From assembly GCF_010993745.1 (NCBI RefSeq), contig NZ_WOTN01000001.1, forward strand, positions 1,863,235 to 1,927,234: DNA of 64,000 nucleotides, in the 5' to 3' direction. Source of the DNA: Fodinicola acaciae (GTDB lineage Bacteria > Actinomycetota > Actinomycetes > Mycobacteriales > HKI-0501). The position numbers and the translations under genes are program-made. The notes under the pieces are model-generated. The model had not been told where the DNA came from and made no database searches. It was given only the letters and a program-made list of their open reading frames with translations. Positions 50,912 to 59,656 of the stretch are shown one piece after another (position 1 is the first letter of the stretch; each line of letters opens with the position of its first letter).

Positions 50912-52396
50912 CTACGGAAATATCGGCGTGTCCTGAGCGCATTGCGCGCCAGCCGGTGGCAGTGCGCCGGAGATGAGATACGCCGTCCGATAACGGCCGA
51001 TGCAGGCGCTGGCCTGTGAGGTGTGGCCGAATCCGTTGAGCGCCAACAACCGCGCGTCTGCGAGCTCGCGGGTCAACCCCTGCGCCATCGGATAGCTGGT
51101 GTCCGGGTCGTGCGTGGTCGCGATGACCAGGATGGGCGCGGAGGTCCGGCGGTCCCACGGTCCCGCGTACGGCCGGTCGTCGCTCGACGGCCAGGTCGGG
51201 CAGGCCAGCTCGTTGGTCAGCGCGGCGCGGCCGAAAGCCGGTGCGGCACGGTCGAAAACGTCTTCCAGCGGCGGATAGATCCGCTGGTCGGCCGGCATCG
51301 GACCGTCGACACAGCTGGTGCCGTAATAGGCGTCGGTCACATTGTACGAATAGCCCGCGGCGGCCTGTTTCTGTGTCGCGGTTTTCTGTGTCGCCGTGCC
51401 GAAAGCGAGGTCGTAGACGCGCTGCCACTCGGCGGCCATCGGCGCCAGCTTGGACAGGTAGTAGAAGGCATTGACCATCTCGTCGGAGAGGTCGGAGATG
51501 GTCATCGACCCGACCGGCCCCTGCCGGAGTCTGGCCCACAATCGGTCAAACTTCTGTTGCGGCGTCAGATCTCCGCCGTAGAACGCGCATTTCGGTCCGG
51601 CCGCCTGGCAGGCCGACAGGATCGCGGTCAGCGCGTGGTCGCTGCCTTTGGCGTGTACGAGCAGATCCGCGAGCCGGTGGTTCGTCCGCTGTTCCGCGTC
51701 GATCGGTCCGTCCAGGACGAGCGCTCGGACGCGGTTCGGAAACAGGTTCGCGTACGTGGCACCGAGCAGCGTGCCGTACGAATAGCCGACATAGCTCAGC
51801 TTCTGGTCACCGACGGCCTGGCGCAGCGCGTCCAGGTCACGCGCCACGTTGGCCGTCGTCAGGTGATGCAGGATGCTCGTCGCGTGGCCGGCGCAGGCCG
51901 CGCCGTACGCCTTGGCGTCGCGCAAATCCGTCGCGACCTCTGCCGAAGTGACCGGATAGTCGACAAAGCTGCCGAGAACGGCCTGGAAGTCCTGATTCGT
52001 GGCGAAACACTGAAGCGGCGCGCTCTGCGAGACACCGCGAGGGTCGAAGCCGACGACATCGAACCTCGCGATGACGTCCTTGCCGAGCCTGGCCTCGGCG
52101 TTCTGCGCCTCCACGCGGCCGGAGACCCCCGGGCCGCCGGGATTCACGAAGATGGTGCCGATCTTGTGTGCCTGGTCGTCGGCTTTGCGCCGCTCCAACG
52201 AAAGCGAGATGGTCTCGCCGCCAGGATGCCGATAGTCCAACGGAACGGTGAACGTGCCACAGTCCAACGTGGCCGCCGTCGGACACGGCGTCCAGTCGAT
52301 CGTCGTCGTCGCCGCCGTCTCCTGCGGCACCAGCACGGCCGCTGTTATCAGAACGACCGCGAAAAGGCGGCGTATCCGCCGGCTGTGCTGTCCCAT
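50912..52396 (-). CDS. Exported S33-type alpha/beta-hydrolase peptidase (tripeptidyl aminopeptidase-like)
   Basis: A 494-residue secreted serine hydrolase. A signal peptide (RRLFAVVLITAAVLV) precedes WTPCPTAATLDCGTFTVPLDY, the typical S33/SCO-TAP start. The oxyanion strand is FVNPGGPGVSG, the nucleophile elbow GYSYGT (S206), the acid D in ATTHDPDTSY and the base H in NGFGHTS. The C-terminal TAP-like lid with paired Cys is present. Family enzymes release short peptides from N-termini outside the cell. A small ATQKTATQK duplication is in the lid. It stands as a single gene. Confidence 0.9.
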   Translation of the reverse strand: MGQHSRRIRRLFAVVLITAAVLVPQETAATTTIDWTPCPTAATLDCGTFTVPLDYRHPGGETISLSLERRKADDQAHKIGTIFVNPGGPGVSGRVEAQNAEARLGKDVIARFDVVGFDPRGVSQSAPLQCFATNQDFQAVLGSFVDYPVTSAEVATDLRDAKAYGAACAGHATSILHHLTTANVARDLDALRQAVGDQKLSYVGYSYGTLLGATYANLFPNRVRALVLDGPIDAEQRTNHRLADLLVHAKGSDHALTAILSACQAAGPKCAFYGGDLTPQQKFDRLWARLRQGPVGSMTISDLSDEMVNAFYYLSKLAPMAAEWQRVYDLAFGTATQKTATQKQAAAGYSYNVTDAYYGTSCVDGPMPADQRIYPPLEDVFDRAAPAFGRAALTNELACPTWPSSDDRPYAGPWDRRTSAPILVIATTHDPDTSYPMAQGLTRELADARLLALNGFGHTSQASACIGRYRTAYLISGALPPAGAQCAQDTPIFP

Positions 52397-52506
52397 CCCG
52401 GTGGCCTCCTCGCCTCGGCTGACCTGAGAACAGTAGGCCAGCCGCAGCCGAGAGGAGCGCGGTTCACATCGCGAAACCTTGCAGAAACCTTGCGGACGCC
52501 GAGAAG

Positions 52507-52805
52507 TCAGCCGACGGTGAGCGGCAGGAACTTCAGCGACCGGAACTCCAGGTTGGAGTTCCAGATCGGGTCACCGGCCAGGCTGATCGCCGGAAAACGG
52601 TCGAACAGCGCGGCGAAGAACCATTTCACCTCCAGCTTCGCGATCTGCTTGCCGAGGCACACGTGCGGTCCGGTGCCGAAGGACAGATGCTTTCCGCTGT
52701 CGTGCCGGGTGATGTCAAACTCGTTGGGACGCTCGAAACGACGCGGGTGACGGTTGGCCGCGCCAAGGAGCAACGCGACGTTCCGGCCTTCCTCGATCAC
52801 CTTTC
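52507..52805 (-). pseudogene. C-terminal fragment of a cytochrome P450
   Basis: About 98 residues remain. They begin KVIEEGRNVALLLGAANRHP, include the PERF-like RRFERPNEFD, and keep the heme loop FGTGPHVCLGKQIAKLE with the Cys ligand. A whole P450 is ~400 residues, so the first three quarters, including the I-helix and ExxR, are gone. The reading frame runs straight into a regulator fragment in a different frame at ~52805, which marks the deletion join. Not functional. Confidence 0.8.
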
Positions 52806-53055
52806 CGCGGATCCGCGCGCACCATGTAGCCGGCACCGCCGGAGACCAGCACGCCGCCGGCCTCACCGGGGTTGCGCTCCGGCTCCAGTACACGCCGCAG
52901 CCGGCACACCTACGTCTGCACGGCGTTGCGCCTGTCCCGCGGCGGCCGGCTGCCCCAGACCGCGGCGGCGATGTCCTGGACCGGCACATACCGGTTCATC
53001 TCCAGGACGAGAGTGGCCAGCACCGCCTGCTGTTTGGCCCATCCAAGCTCGGTAA
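52806..53055 (-). pseudogene. Broken N-terminal SARP/OmpR-type regulator fragment
   Basis: One frame reads ELGWAKQQAVLATLVLE, then NRYVPVQDIAAAVWGSRPP, RNAVQT, an in-frame TAG (52910-52912), then VCRLRRVLEPE and VLVSGGAGYMVRADP. This is the DNA-binding half of a SARP (usual text: HVSRLRRLLEP). The stop codon inside the recognition helix region and the missing activator domain make it a pseudogene. With the P450 fragment it is the scar of a lost secondary-metabolite locus. Confidence 0.75.
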
Positions 53056-53196
53056 ATTCCCGCTATTTCTCTATATCGCCCAGCTGTTGTGTGTGGCGTC
53101 GTGTGCGGCGGCAGCCGGCGAGCGGGCGTCGGTGGCTGCGGGTCGGTCTGTGGGGTCCGACGGGTTGGGTTTTCGGTTGTTGGGGAGGTGGTTGGG

Positions 53197-53430
53197 TTTT
53201 CGCCTGCGCGGCGGGCGCTCCTACGCGGAGACCTCAAGGGAGGGGGCGCGGGAACGCCAATCGGTGTGCATTGGGGATGCGGGCGGCGGTTTGCGGGCGG
53301 GGTTGGGTCTGCCGGGCTTGCTCGTTCTCCCCGTATGGGAAGCAACCCGTCGGCATGGACGCCAACGATCGTGCCGTAGCGGCTGACTGCGTAATACTTG
53401 TTTAACAAGACATCAAAACGGACATCTGTT
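53197..53430 (+). repeat. Dispersed non-coding repeat, copy R3 (hairpin deleted)
   Basis: It has TTTTCGCCTGCGCGGCG, AAGGGAGGGGGCGCG, GCCAATCGGTGTGCATTGGGG, TTGCTCGTTCTCCCCGTATGGGAAGC and then jumps from CCGTAGCGG to CTGACTGCGTAATACTTG, losing the ~150 nt that hold the hairpin in R1 and R2. The end TTTAACAAGACATCAAAACGGACAT matches R2. A short G/T-rich stretch (53100-53196) precedes it. Confidence 0.7.
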
Positions 53431-53436
53431 ACAGCC

Positions 53437-53780
53437 AAGCGATCACAGCAGCATTACCAGCCTCAGTAGTCACACCCGTCACAGCTTCTGGTGATCGCTG
53501 TAGCGTGAAGGCCTTGTTTCTTGCGTCCAACGCTAGCAACTCGACATTCATGCCATCTGTGAACCTCGTCAGGCGGACATTCAGCGCTACATCCGCCTTT
53601 TCGTCCCACATACTGGACTTTCACGCCACTCATCGGGACGCCATGGCACCCCCGGCGCCCTAGCACACTCCTGGTCCGGACAAACCGCACCACACCACCC
53701 AACCGCAACAAACATGAAACCCAGCCATCCCCAAACGCGACAACCAGGAAAACCCAGCAACTTCCCAACGCAAGAAAATG
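53437..53780 (-). repeat. Dispersed non-coding repeat, diverged inverted copy R4
   Basis: On the minus strand it shows the same order as R1/R2: G/T-rich units (TTGCTGGGTTTTCCTGGTTGTCGCGT), GATGTAGCGCTGAATGTCCG, AACAAGGCC and GGTGTGACTACTGAGGCTGGTAATGC. Identity is clearly lower. It lies head-to-head against R3's 3' end, so the two make a large inverted pair before the glnX-like gene. The remaining bases up to 53918 hold that gene's promoter and ribosome site (AAAGG near 53907). Confidence 0.55.
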
Positions 53781-53918
53781 ACCCGTACCCACACCCCGAC
53801 CCGAGACACACCCAGCGCACCCGAAACCGCTATCAGCCGCCACCTCCAGCGCATAACCCAAAACTCCGCGCGCGTTGCCGGGATGCGAGACGATGTGATC
53901 ACCGAGAAAGGCGACCAC

Positions 53919-55241
53919 ATGGCGGTGACAACGGCCCCACCGAAGCTCGCGCCGGCGACCTCGCAGCCGAGGCGGCCGCGGTTTGGCGCGCGGTGGCCGA
54001 TGCCGGTCGTGCTCGGCGGCCTGGCGGTCGCGCTGATCGTGCTCAGCCTGTTGTACGGCGCCATCGGTCTGGGCGACGCGCAGGGCCGGTCGCAGTCGCT
54101 CGACCAGCTGGCCGGCAGCAGCGGACCGCTCAGCGCCGCCGCACAGGACCTCTACCGCGCCCTCTCGGACGCTGACGCGACCGCGACCGGCGCGTTCCTG
54201 GCCGGTGGGCTGGAGGCGCCGGCGGTACGCGACCGGTACGAGCTGGACATCGCCGCGGCCACGAGGTCGCTGGCCACCGCGGTGGCGGCGCGCGATCCGG
54301 ACGATCTCCGGCAGTCGGACCATCCGCTGGTCATCCTGTCGATGCAGGTGCCGGTCTACACCGGGCTGGTGGAGACCGCGCGCGCCAACAACCGGCAGGG
54401 CCTGCCGATCGGTGCCGCCTACCAGCGCGAGGCCTCCAACCTGATGCGTACGCAGCTGCTGCCGGCCGCGCAGCGGCTCGCCGAGAGCGAGTCGGCGCAG
54501 GTGTCCGCCGACCAGGACAGCGCCGGCGCTATCCCGGTCCTTGCGATCCTGGTGCTCCTCGTGCTGCTCGGCCTGCTCTGGTTCACCCAGCGCGAGGTGT
54601 CCCGCCATGCCAACCGCGTCGTCAACGTCGGCTTGCTGGCGGCGACCGGCGCGGTCGTCCTCGCCACGCTCTGGATGGCGGTCGGTACGACCATCGCGGT
54701 CAGCCAGGTGAGCGCGAGCCGGTCCGGCGGATCCGCGCAGGCCAACGCGCTCGCGCAGATCCGCGTGACCCTGCTGAAAGCGCGAGCCGACGAGACTCTG
54801 ACCCTGGTCGCACGCGGCAATGGCCAGACCTACCAGGACGATTACGGCCAGCTGACCAAGCCGGTCGGCGGCGCGCTGACCGCCGCGCGCGACGCCGCCA
54901 CGGATCCGGCCGTACGCGCCGACCTCCAGGCGGCGAGCCAGATTTTCCAGAGCTGGCAGGTCGTCCACAAGTCCATCCGCGCGTACGACGACCAGGGCAA
55001 CTACGACCGGGCGCTGGCACTGACCATCGGCGGCGACCGCGGCAGCGCGGCCACCGCGTTCGACCAGCTCGACACCAGGCTGCGTGACGCCATCACGCGT
55101 ACGCGCACGTCCTTCGAGCAGGACATCGCCGCTGCTAACGGCGCGATGACGGGTCTCGCGTACGGCACCGCGCTGCTGGCGTTGGTGGCCGCCGCCGGCA
55201 GCACGTACGGCCTGTGGCAGCGGCTGAAGGAGTACCGATGA
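53919..55241 (+). CDS. glnX: GlnX-like membrane sensor of the PknG pathway
   Basis: A 440-residue membrane protein. Helices lie at ~28-52, ~200-218, ~232-257 and near the C-terminus (TGLAYGTALLALVAAAGS). The loops between helices 1-2 and 3-4 are helical four-helix-bundle-like sensor regions of similar size. In mycobacteria GlnX relays amino-acid binding by GlnH to PknG. The same gene order here (glnX, glnH, then pknG) supports this. ATG at 53919 is chosen for AAAGG 8 nt upstream; 53883 is an alternative. Its stop overlaps glnH (ATGA). Confidence 0.85.
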   Translation: MAVTTAPPKLAPATSQPRRPRFGARWPMPVVLGGLAVALIVLSLLYGAIGLGDAQGRSQSLDQLAGSSGPLSAAAQDLYRALSDADATATGAFLAGGLEAPAVRDRYELDIAAATRSLATAVAARDPDDLRQSDHPLVILSMQVPVYTGLVETARANNRQGLPIGAAYQREASNLMRTQLLPAAQRLAESESAQVSADQDSAGAIPVLAILVLLVLLGLLWFTQREVSRHANRVVNVGLLAATGAVVLATLWMAVGTTIAVSQVSASRSGGSAQANALAQIRVTLLKARADETLTLVARGNGQTYQDDYGQLTKPVGGALTAARDAATDPAVRADLQAASQIFQSWQVVHKSIRAYDDQGNYDRALALTIGGDRGSAATAFDQLDTRLRDAITRTRTSFEQDIAAANGAMTGLAYGTALLALVAAAGSTYGLWQRLKEYR

Positions 55242-56203
55242 TGCGCCGAGTCGTCCTCGCCGTCGCGGTGAGCGTGCTGCTGCTCACCGGCTGTGGCGCG
55301 CAGCCGATCGCCAACCAGCCGGTCAGGGCGGTGGAGCCGCTGCCACCCGGTGCGAAGGAGCTGACCAACCCGGCCAAGCCGGCGCCGGAAAACTGCGGCG
55401 ATCCGACCGCGAGCCTGCGGCCGGGCGCGCTGCCGAGTCCCGGGCAGATGCCGGCCGGCTCGACCATGCAGAAGATCGCACTGCGCGGCTCGCTGATCGT
55501 CGGCGTCGACCAGAACACCTACAAGGTCGGCTATCGCGACCCGTTCAGCGGCCAGATCGAAGGCTTCGACATCGACATCGCGCGCGCGGTCGCGAAGGCG
55601 ATTTTCGGTGACCCCAACCGCATCCAGCTGCGCGTACTCACCTCCGCGCAACGCGTGCCGGCGCTGCAGGACGGCACTGTGGACATCGTCGTACGCACCA
55701 TGACGATCACCTGCGCACGGCTCAAGCAGGTCGCCTTCTCGACCGTCTACTACCAGGCCAACCAGCGCATCCTCGCCAAGAAGGCGTCCGGCATCGGCAG
55801 CGCCGCCAACCTCAACGGCAAGAAGGTGTGCGCCACCAGCTCCTCCACCAGCCTCGGCACCATCGTCGCGGTCGCGCCGAAGGCCAAGCCGGTCGCCGCG
55901 ACCGACTGGACCGACTGCCTGGTGATGCTGCAACAGGACCAGGTCGACGCCGTCTCGACCGACGACACGATCCTCGCCGGCATGGCCGCGCAGGACCGCT
56001 ACACACAGGTCGTCGGTCCGTCGCTGGCGCCGGAGCCGTACGGCATCGCCGTGCCGCTCGGCAAGGCCGACATGGTCCGGTTCGTCAACGGCGTGCTGGA
56101 GCGGATCCGCGCCGACGGCACCTGGCAGGCCGCGTACGACCGCTGGCTGGCCGGCCTGCTCGGTCCGGTCTCCGGTCCCCCACAACCGCGTTATCGCGGG
56201 TGA
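55238..56203 (+). CDS. glnH: Amino-acid-binding lipoprotein, GlnH type
   Basis: A 321-residue solute-binding protein (family 3). The lipobox is LLTGC (C19). The bilobed domain (~85-310) has LIVGVDQNTYKVGYRDP, GQIEGFDIDIARAVAKAIFG, the TM(T)ITCARLKQVAFS ligand block and QDQVDAVSTDDTILAGMA. No permease or ATPase is linked, so it is a sensor rather than a transporter component; the mycobacterial homologue binds Asp/Glu/Asn. AAGGAG precedes ATGATG at 55238. Confidence 0.9.
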   Translation: MMRRVVLAVAVSVLLLTGCGAQPIANQPVRAVEPLPPGAKELTNPAKPAPENCGDPTASLRPGALPSPGQMPAGSTMQKIALRGSLIVGVDQNTYKVGYRDPFSGQIEGFDIDIARAVAKAIFGDPNRIQLRVLTSAQRVPALQDGTVDIVVRTMTITCARLKQVAFSTVYYQANQRILAKKASGIGSAANLNGKKVCATSSSTSLGTIVAVAPKAKPVAATDWTDCLVMLQQDQVDAVSTDDTILAGMAAQDRYTQVVGPSLAPEPYGIAVPLGKADMVRFVNGVLERIRADGTWQAAYDRWLAGLLGPVSGPPQPRYRG

Positions 56204-56207
56204 GCCG

Positions 56208-57413
56208 ATGACCCGCGAAGAGATCGACCGCGCTCTGAAGGCGCAGGCGGCCGAAAACGTACGGCTGGCCGGCGCGCTGTTGGAGATGGACACCCATCCC
56301 GGCCACCAACTGCTCCGCGACGCCGCGCTGACCGGCCTCACCGCCCGCCGCTGGTCGACGGCCAGCGTCGAGATGGCCGTGCTGTGGGCCCAGTTCACCG
56401 CGCACCGCCGGCTGGTCGAGCAGGCGCAGCGGGTCCGAGACCGGCGGATCCGGCCGACGCCGGCCGACCTCGACGAGGTGGCCCGGCTGCTCACCACGCC
56501 GGTCGTCGAGCTGGACGCCGACCGGCTGCCGGTCGACGGTCCCGGACCGGTCGCCGAGACGGTCGGCCTGACGACTCTGGTCGACCGGATGAACGCGTCG
56601 TACGCGCAGGTCATCGACGTGCTCACGGCGGCCGACCGGGCCTGGACGGCGATCGCCGGACACCTCGATCCGCTGACGATGCGGCTGCACGAGGCCGAGC
56701 AGCTGGCCACCGTGCTCGGCGCGCACCGCAACGAGGTCGAGCGGATCGCCGGCCTGGTCGGCCAGATCCGCCGTACGGGCCTCACCGACCCGCTCGGCAC
56801 CGACGCCACCGCGCTCACTGAGCTGGACGCCGACCTCGACGCGATCATCGCCGACCTCACCGAGCTCGACCGCGTACGACGAGGCTTCGACACCAGGCTG
56901 GAGCGGCTCGCCTTCCGGCTCACCGAGCTGGCATCGGCGCGTGGCGAGGCCGGTCAGCTGGCCGCGACCGTACGCACCAAGATCGCCGATCCGGGCCTGG
57001 AGCCGCTGCCGGACGACTACACCGACCTGCGGCTGCGGCTCGAGGAACTGCGCGCGACCAGGCGGCCGGGACGCTGGCAGCAGCTGGCCGCCGCGGCCGA
57101 CGAGCTGGAGCTGGCGACCGCCGACGCGTTGACCGCCGTACGCCAGCACATCGACGCGCTCAACGGCCTGTTGGAGCGGCGCTCGGAGCTGCGCGGCCGG
57201 CTCGACGCGTTCCGCGCGAAAGCGCGCCAACTCGGCCATGCGGAGGATCTCGACCTGACCGCGTTGCACAAGGCCGCGCGCGACGCGCTGTACGTGGCGC
57301 CGTGTGACCTGGCAGTCGCGACGGTCGCGGTCAACCGCTATAGCGAGGCGGTCCGCGAGCGCACCGGGGTGCCGTCCAGCCGCCGGCCGGCCGACCAGAA
57401 GGAGCCGCGATGA
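56208..57413 (+). CDS. Coiled-coil helical protein of the PknG operon, 401 residues
   Basis: Not assignable to a named family from sequence. It is almost entirely helical with heptad-like Leu spacing and has no membrane segment or Cys cluster. Features are AQAAENVRLAGALLEMDTHPGHQLL near the start (in part: LEMDTHPGHQLLRDA) and long coiled regions at ~130-360. It starts 4 nt after glnH and overlaps pknG by ATGA. Conserved position suggests a scaffold or adaptor between the membrane sensor and PknG. Confidence 0.75.
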   Translation: MTREEIDRALKAQAAENVRLAGALLEMDTHPGHQLLRDAALTGLTARRWSTASVEMAVLWAQFTAHRRLVEQAQRVRDRRIRPTPADLDEVARLLTTPVVELDADRLPVDGPGPVAETVGLTTLVDRMNASYAQVIDVLTAADRAWTAIAGHLDPLTMRLHEAEQLATVLGAHRNEVERIAGLVGQIRRTGLTDPLGTDATALTELDADLDAIIADLTELDRVRRGFDTRLERLAFRLTELASARGEAGQLAATVRTKIADPGLEPLPDDYTDLRLRLEELRATRRPGRWQQLAAAADELELATADALTAVRQHIDALNGLLERRSELRGRLDAFRAKARQLGHAEDLDLTALHKAARDALYVAPCDLAVATVAVNRYSEAVRERTGVPSSRRPADQKEPR

Positions 57414-59656
57414 CCGCATGCGCGCGCGAAGGCTGCGGCGGCACGATCGAGGACGACGGCTTCTGCGACAGCTGCGGCTTTGAGGCCAAAGCCGAGGCCG
57501 TCTCCACGCGTACGGCCACCGCCGCCTGGACTCCAACCTCGTCGACCGAAGCCTGGACACCGTCGACCTCCACGGTCGGCACGGTGTCAACAGGGTCGAC
57601 CGGCACGTCCAGCGGCCGGCGCGGCAGCGGCCGTACGTCCAGCCGCGGCCTGCTCGGCGCCGGAATGGTCGAGGTGCCGCGCGTGCCGGCCCGCGATCCG
57701 GCCACCGCGATCCTGCCGGACCCGAAAGTGCCGGAAAGCAAGAGATACTGCAGCCGCTGCGGCGCGAAGGTCGGTCGCGGCAAGGACGACACGCCGGGTC
57801 GCGAAGAAGGCTTCTGCCCGGAGTGCGGCAACCATTTCTCCTTCACACCGAAGCTGTCCGCCGGCGACCTCGTCCACGGCCAGTACGAGGTGCTCGGCTG
57901 CCTCGCGCACGGTGGCCTCGGCTGGATCTACCTGGCCCGCGACCACGCCGTCGCCGACCGCTGGGTGGTGCTGAAAGGCCTGCTGGACAGCGGTGACGCC
58001 GACGCGCTCGCGGCGGCGCTGGCGGAGCGGCAGTTTCTCGCCGAGGTCGAGCATCCCTCGATCGTCAAGATCTACAACTTCGTCGAGCACCAGCATCCCG
58101 GCGAAGATCGCGCCGTCGGCTACATCGTCATGGAGTACGTCGGTGGCACGTCCATCAAGGACCTGATCAAGGCCGCCCGCACGGCCGGCGACCCGGCCGC
58201 CTGCCTGCCGGTCGAGCAGGCCATCGCGTACGCGCTGGAGATGTTGCCGGCGCTGGGCTTCCTGCACGGCAACGGCCTGCTGTTCTGCGATTTCAAGCCG
58301 GACAACATGATCCAGCAGGAGGAGCAGCTCAAGCTGATCGACCTCGGCGCGGTCCGGCAGGAGACCGATCACCGTACGTCCATCTACGGCACCATCGGCT
58401 ATCAGGCGCCGGAGATCGGCGAGGCCTGGCCGTCGGTGTCCTCCGACCTCTACACGGTCGGCCGCAGCCTCGCGGTGATGAGCTTCGCGTTCGACTTCCA
58501 GATCGCCTTCCGGCACAAGCTGCCCAGCGCGGCCGATGTCCCGCTGCTCGCCGACTATCCGAGCTTCCACCAGTTCCTGCTCCGCGCGACCGCCAAGGAC
58601 CCGGCCGCGCGGTTCACCGACGCCGAGCAGATGCGCGAGCAGCTGACCGGCGTGCTGCGCGAGGTGCTGGCCAGCCAGGACGGCCAGCCGCGGCCCGGCA
58701 CGTCGACCGAGTTCACGCCGGAGAAGCGTGCTTTCGGCGCCTCCAGCCGGATCCCCCGCGACAAGCCGGACCCGGCCGAGGTGGCGACGGTGTTGCCGGT
58801 GCCGCTGGTCGATCCGCACGACCCCGGCACGACGTATCTCGCCTCGGTCACCGCGGCCGACGCGACGGAGCTCATCGAGGCGTTGTCCACGGCGGATGTC
58901 GACGGCCTGGAGGTGCGGCTGCGGCTCGTACGCGCACACCTCGACGTGCGCGACGCGACCGGCGCCGGCAACGTGCTGGACGGCCTCGACGGCGCCGACT
59001 GGCGGATCGACTGGTATCGCGGCCTGGTCGCGCTGGCCGCCGGCCGGCCCGACGACGCGGTCAAGCTGTTCACCGGCATCTACCACCTGCTGCCCGGCGA
59101 GGCGGCGCCGAAGCTGGCGCTCGCGGTGGCCGCCGAGACGGCCGGCGACACGCGTGCGGCCGAGCGCTTCTACCGGGTCGTGTGGCGCACCGACCGCGGC
59201 TACATCAGCGCCGCGTTTGGCCTGGCCAGAGCCCTGCTGGCGGCCGGAGAGCGGACCGAGGCGGTGGCCGTGCTGGGATCGGTCCCGGACGTGTCCAGCC
59301 ATCATGTGGCCGCGATGCTGGCCGCCGTACGCACCCGGATCGGCCTGTCCGAGCCGGACGAGCTGGCCGAGGCCGACCTGCTGGCCGCCGGCGACCAGGT
59401 CGCCGCGCTCGACCTGGAGGTCGAGCGGCGTACGCAGGTGACCCGCGAGCTGCTGGAGGTGGCGCTGGCATGGCGACAGGCGGACCCGGACCGGACGGCC
59501 ACCGGCAGCCTGCTGGGATGCCGGCTGGCCGAACCGGACCTGCGGCTGGCGTTGGAGGACTGCTTCCGTACGCTGGCGCGCCGCGCGAACAGCCGGCAGG
59601 AACGCTTCGCGCTGGTCGACCGGGCCAACCAGATCCGGCCGCGGACGTGGACCTGA
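57410..59656 (+). CDS. pknG: PknG-type soluble Ser/Thr kinase with zinc ribbon, rubredoxin-like and TPR domains
   Basis: A 748-residue kinase of the PknG family. An extra N-terminal zinc ribbon (C4, C9, C19, C22) and a Ser/Thr-rich linker precede the rubredoxin-like site (C114, C117, C136, C139). The kinase domain (~155-405) has LAHGGLGWIYLA, K189, and CDFKPDN in place of HRDxKxxN, the RD-lacking form characteristic of PknG, with DLG for DFG. A TPR region (~480-740) follows. Known PknG phosphorylates FHA proteins such as GarA/OdhI to set 2-oxoglutarate metabolism. TGATG links it to the phosphatase gene. Confidence 0.94.
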   Translation: MTACAREGCGGTIEDDGFCDSCGFEAKAEAVSTRTATAAWTPTSSTEAWTPSTSTVGTVSTGSTGTSSGRRGSGRTSSRGLLGAGMVEVPRVPARDPATAILPDPKVPESKRYCSRCGAKVGRGKDDTPGREEGFCPECGNHFSFTPKLSAGDLVHGQYEVLGCLAHGGLGWIYLARDHAVADRWVVLKGLLDSGDADALAAALAERQFLAEVEHPSIVKIYNFVEHQHPGEDRAVGYIVMEYVGGTSIKDLIKAARTAGDPAACLPVEQAIAYALEMLPALGFLHGNGLLFCDFKPDNMIQQEEQLKLIDLGAVRQETDHRTSIYGTIGYQAPEIGEAWPSVSSDLYTVGRSLAVMSFAFDFQIAFRHKLPSAADVPLLADYPSFHQFLLRATAKDPAARFTDAEQMREQLTGVLREVLASQDGQPRPGTSTEFTPEKRAFGASSRIPRDKPDPAEVATVLPVPLVDPHDPGTTYLASVTAADATELIEALSTADVDGLEVRLRLVRAHLDVRDATGAGNVLDGLDGADWRIDWYRGLVALAAGRPDDAVKLFTGIYHLLPGEAAPKLALAVAAETAGDTRAAERFYRVVWRTDRGYISAAFGLARALLAAGERTEAVAVLGSVPDVSSHHVAAMLAAVRTRIGLSEPDELAEADLLAAGDQVAALDLEVERRTQVTRELLEVALAWRQADPDRTATGSLLGCRLAEPDLRLALEDCFRTLARRANSRQERFALVDRANQIRPRTWT

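Noticed and set aside
53463-54968. A 501-codon minus-strand open frame across repeat R4 and the glnX-like gene
   Set aside because: It runs antisense to a gene with clear membrane helices and operon context, and its C-terminal part is repeat R4.
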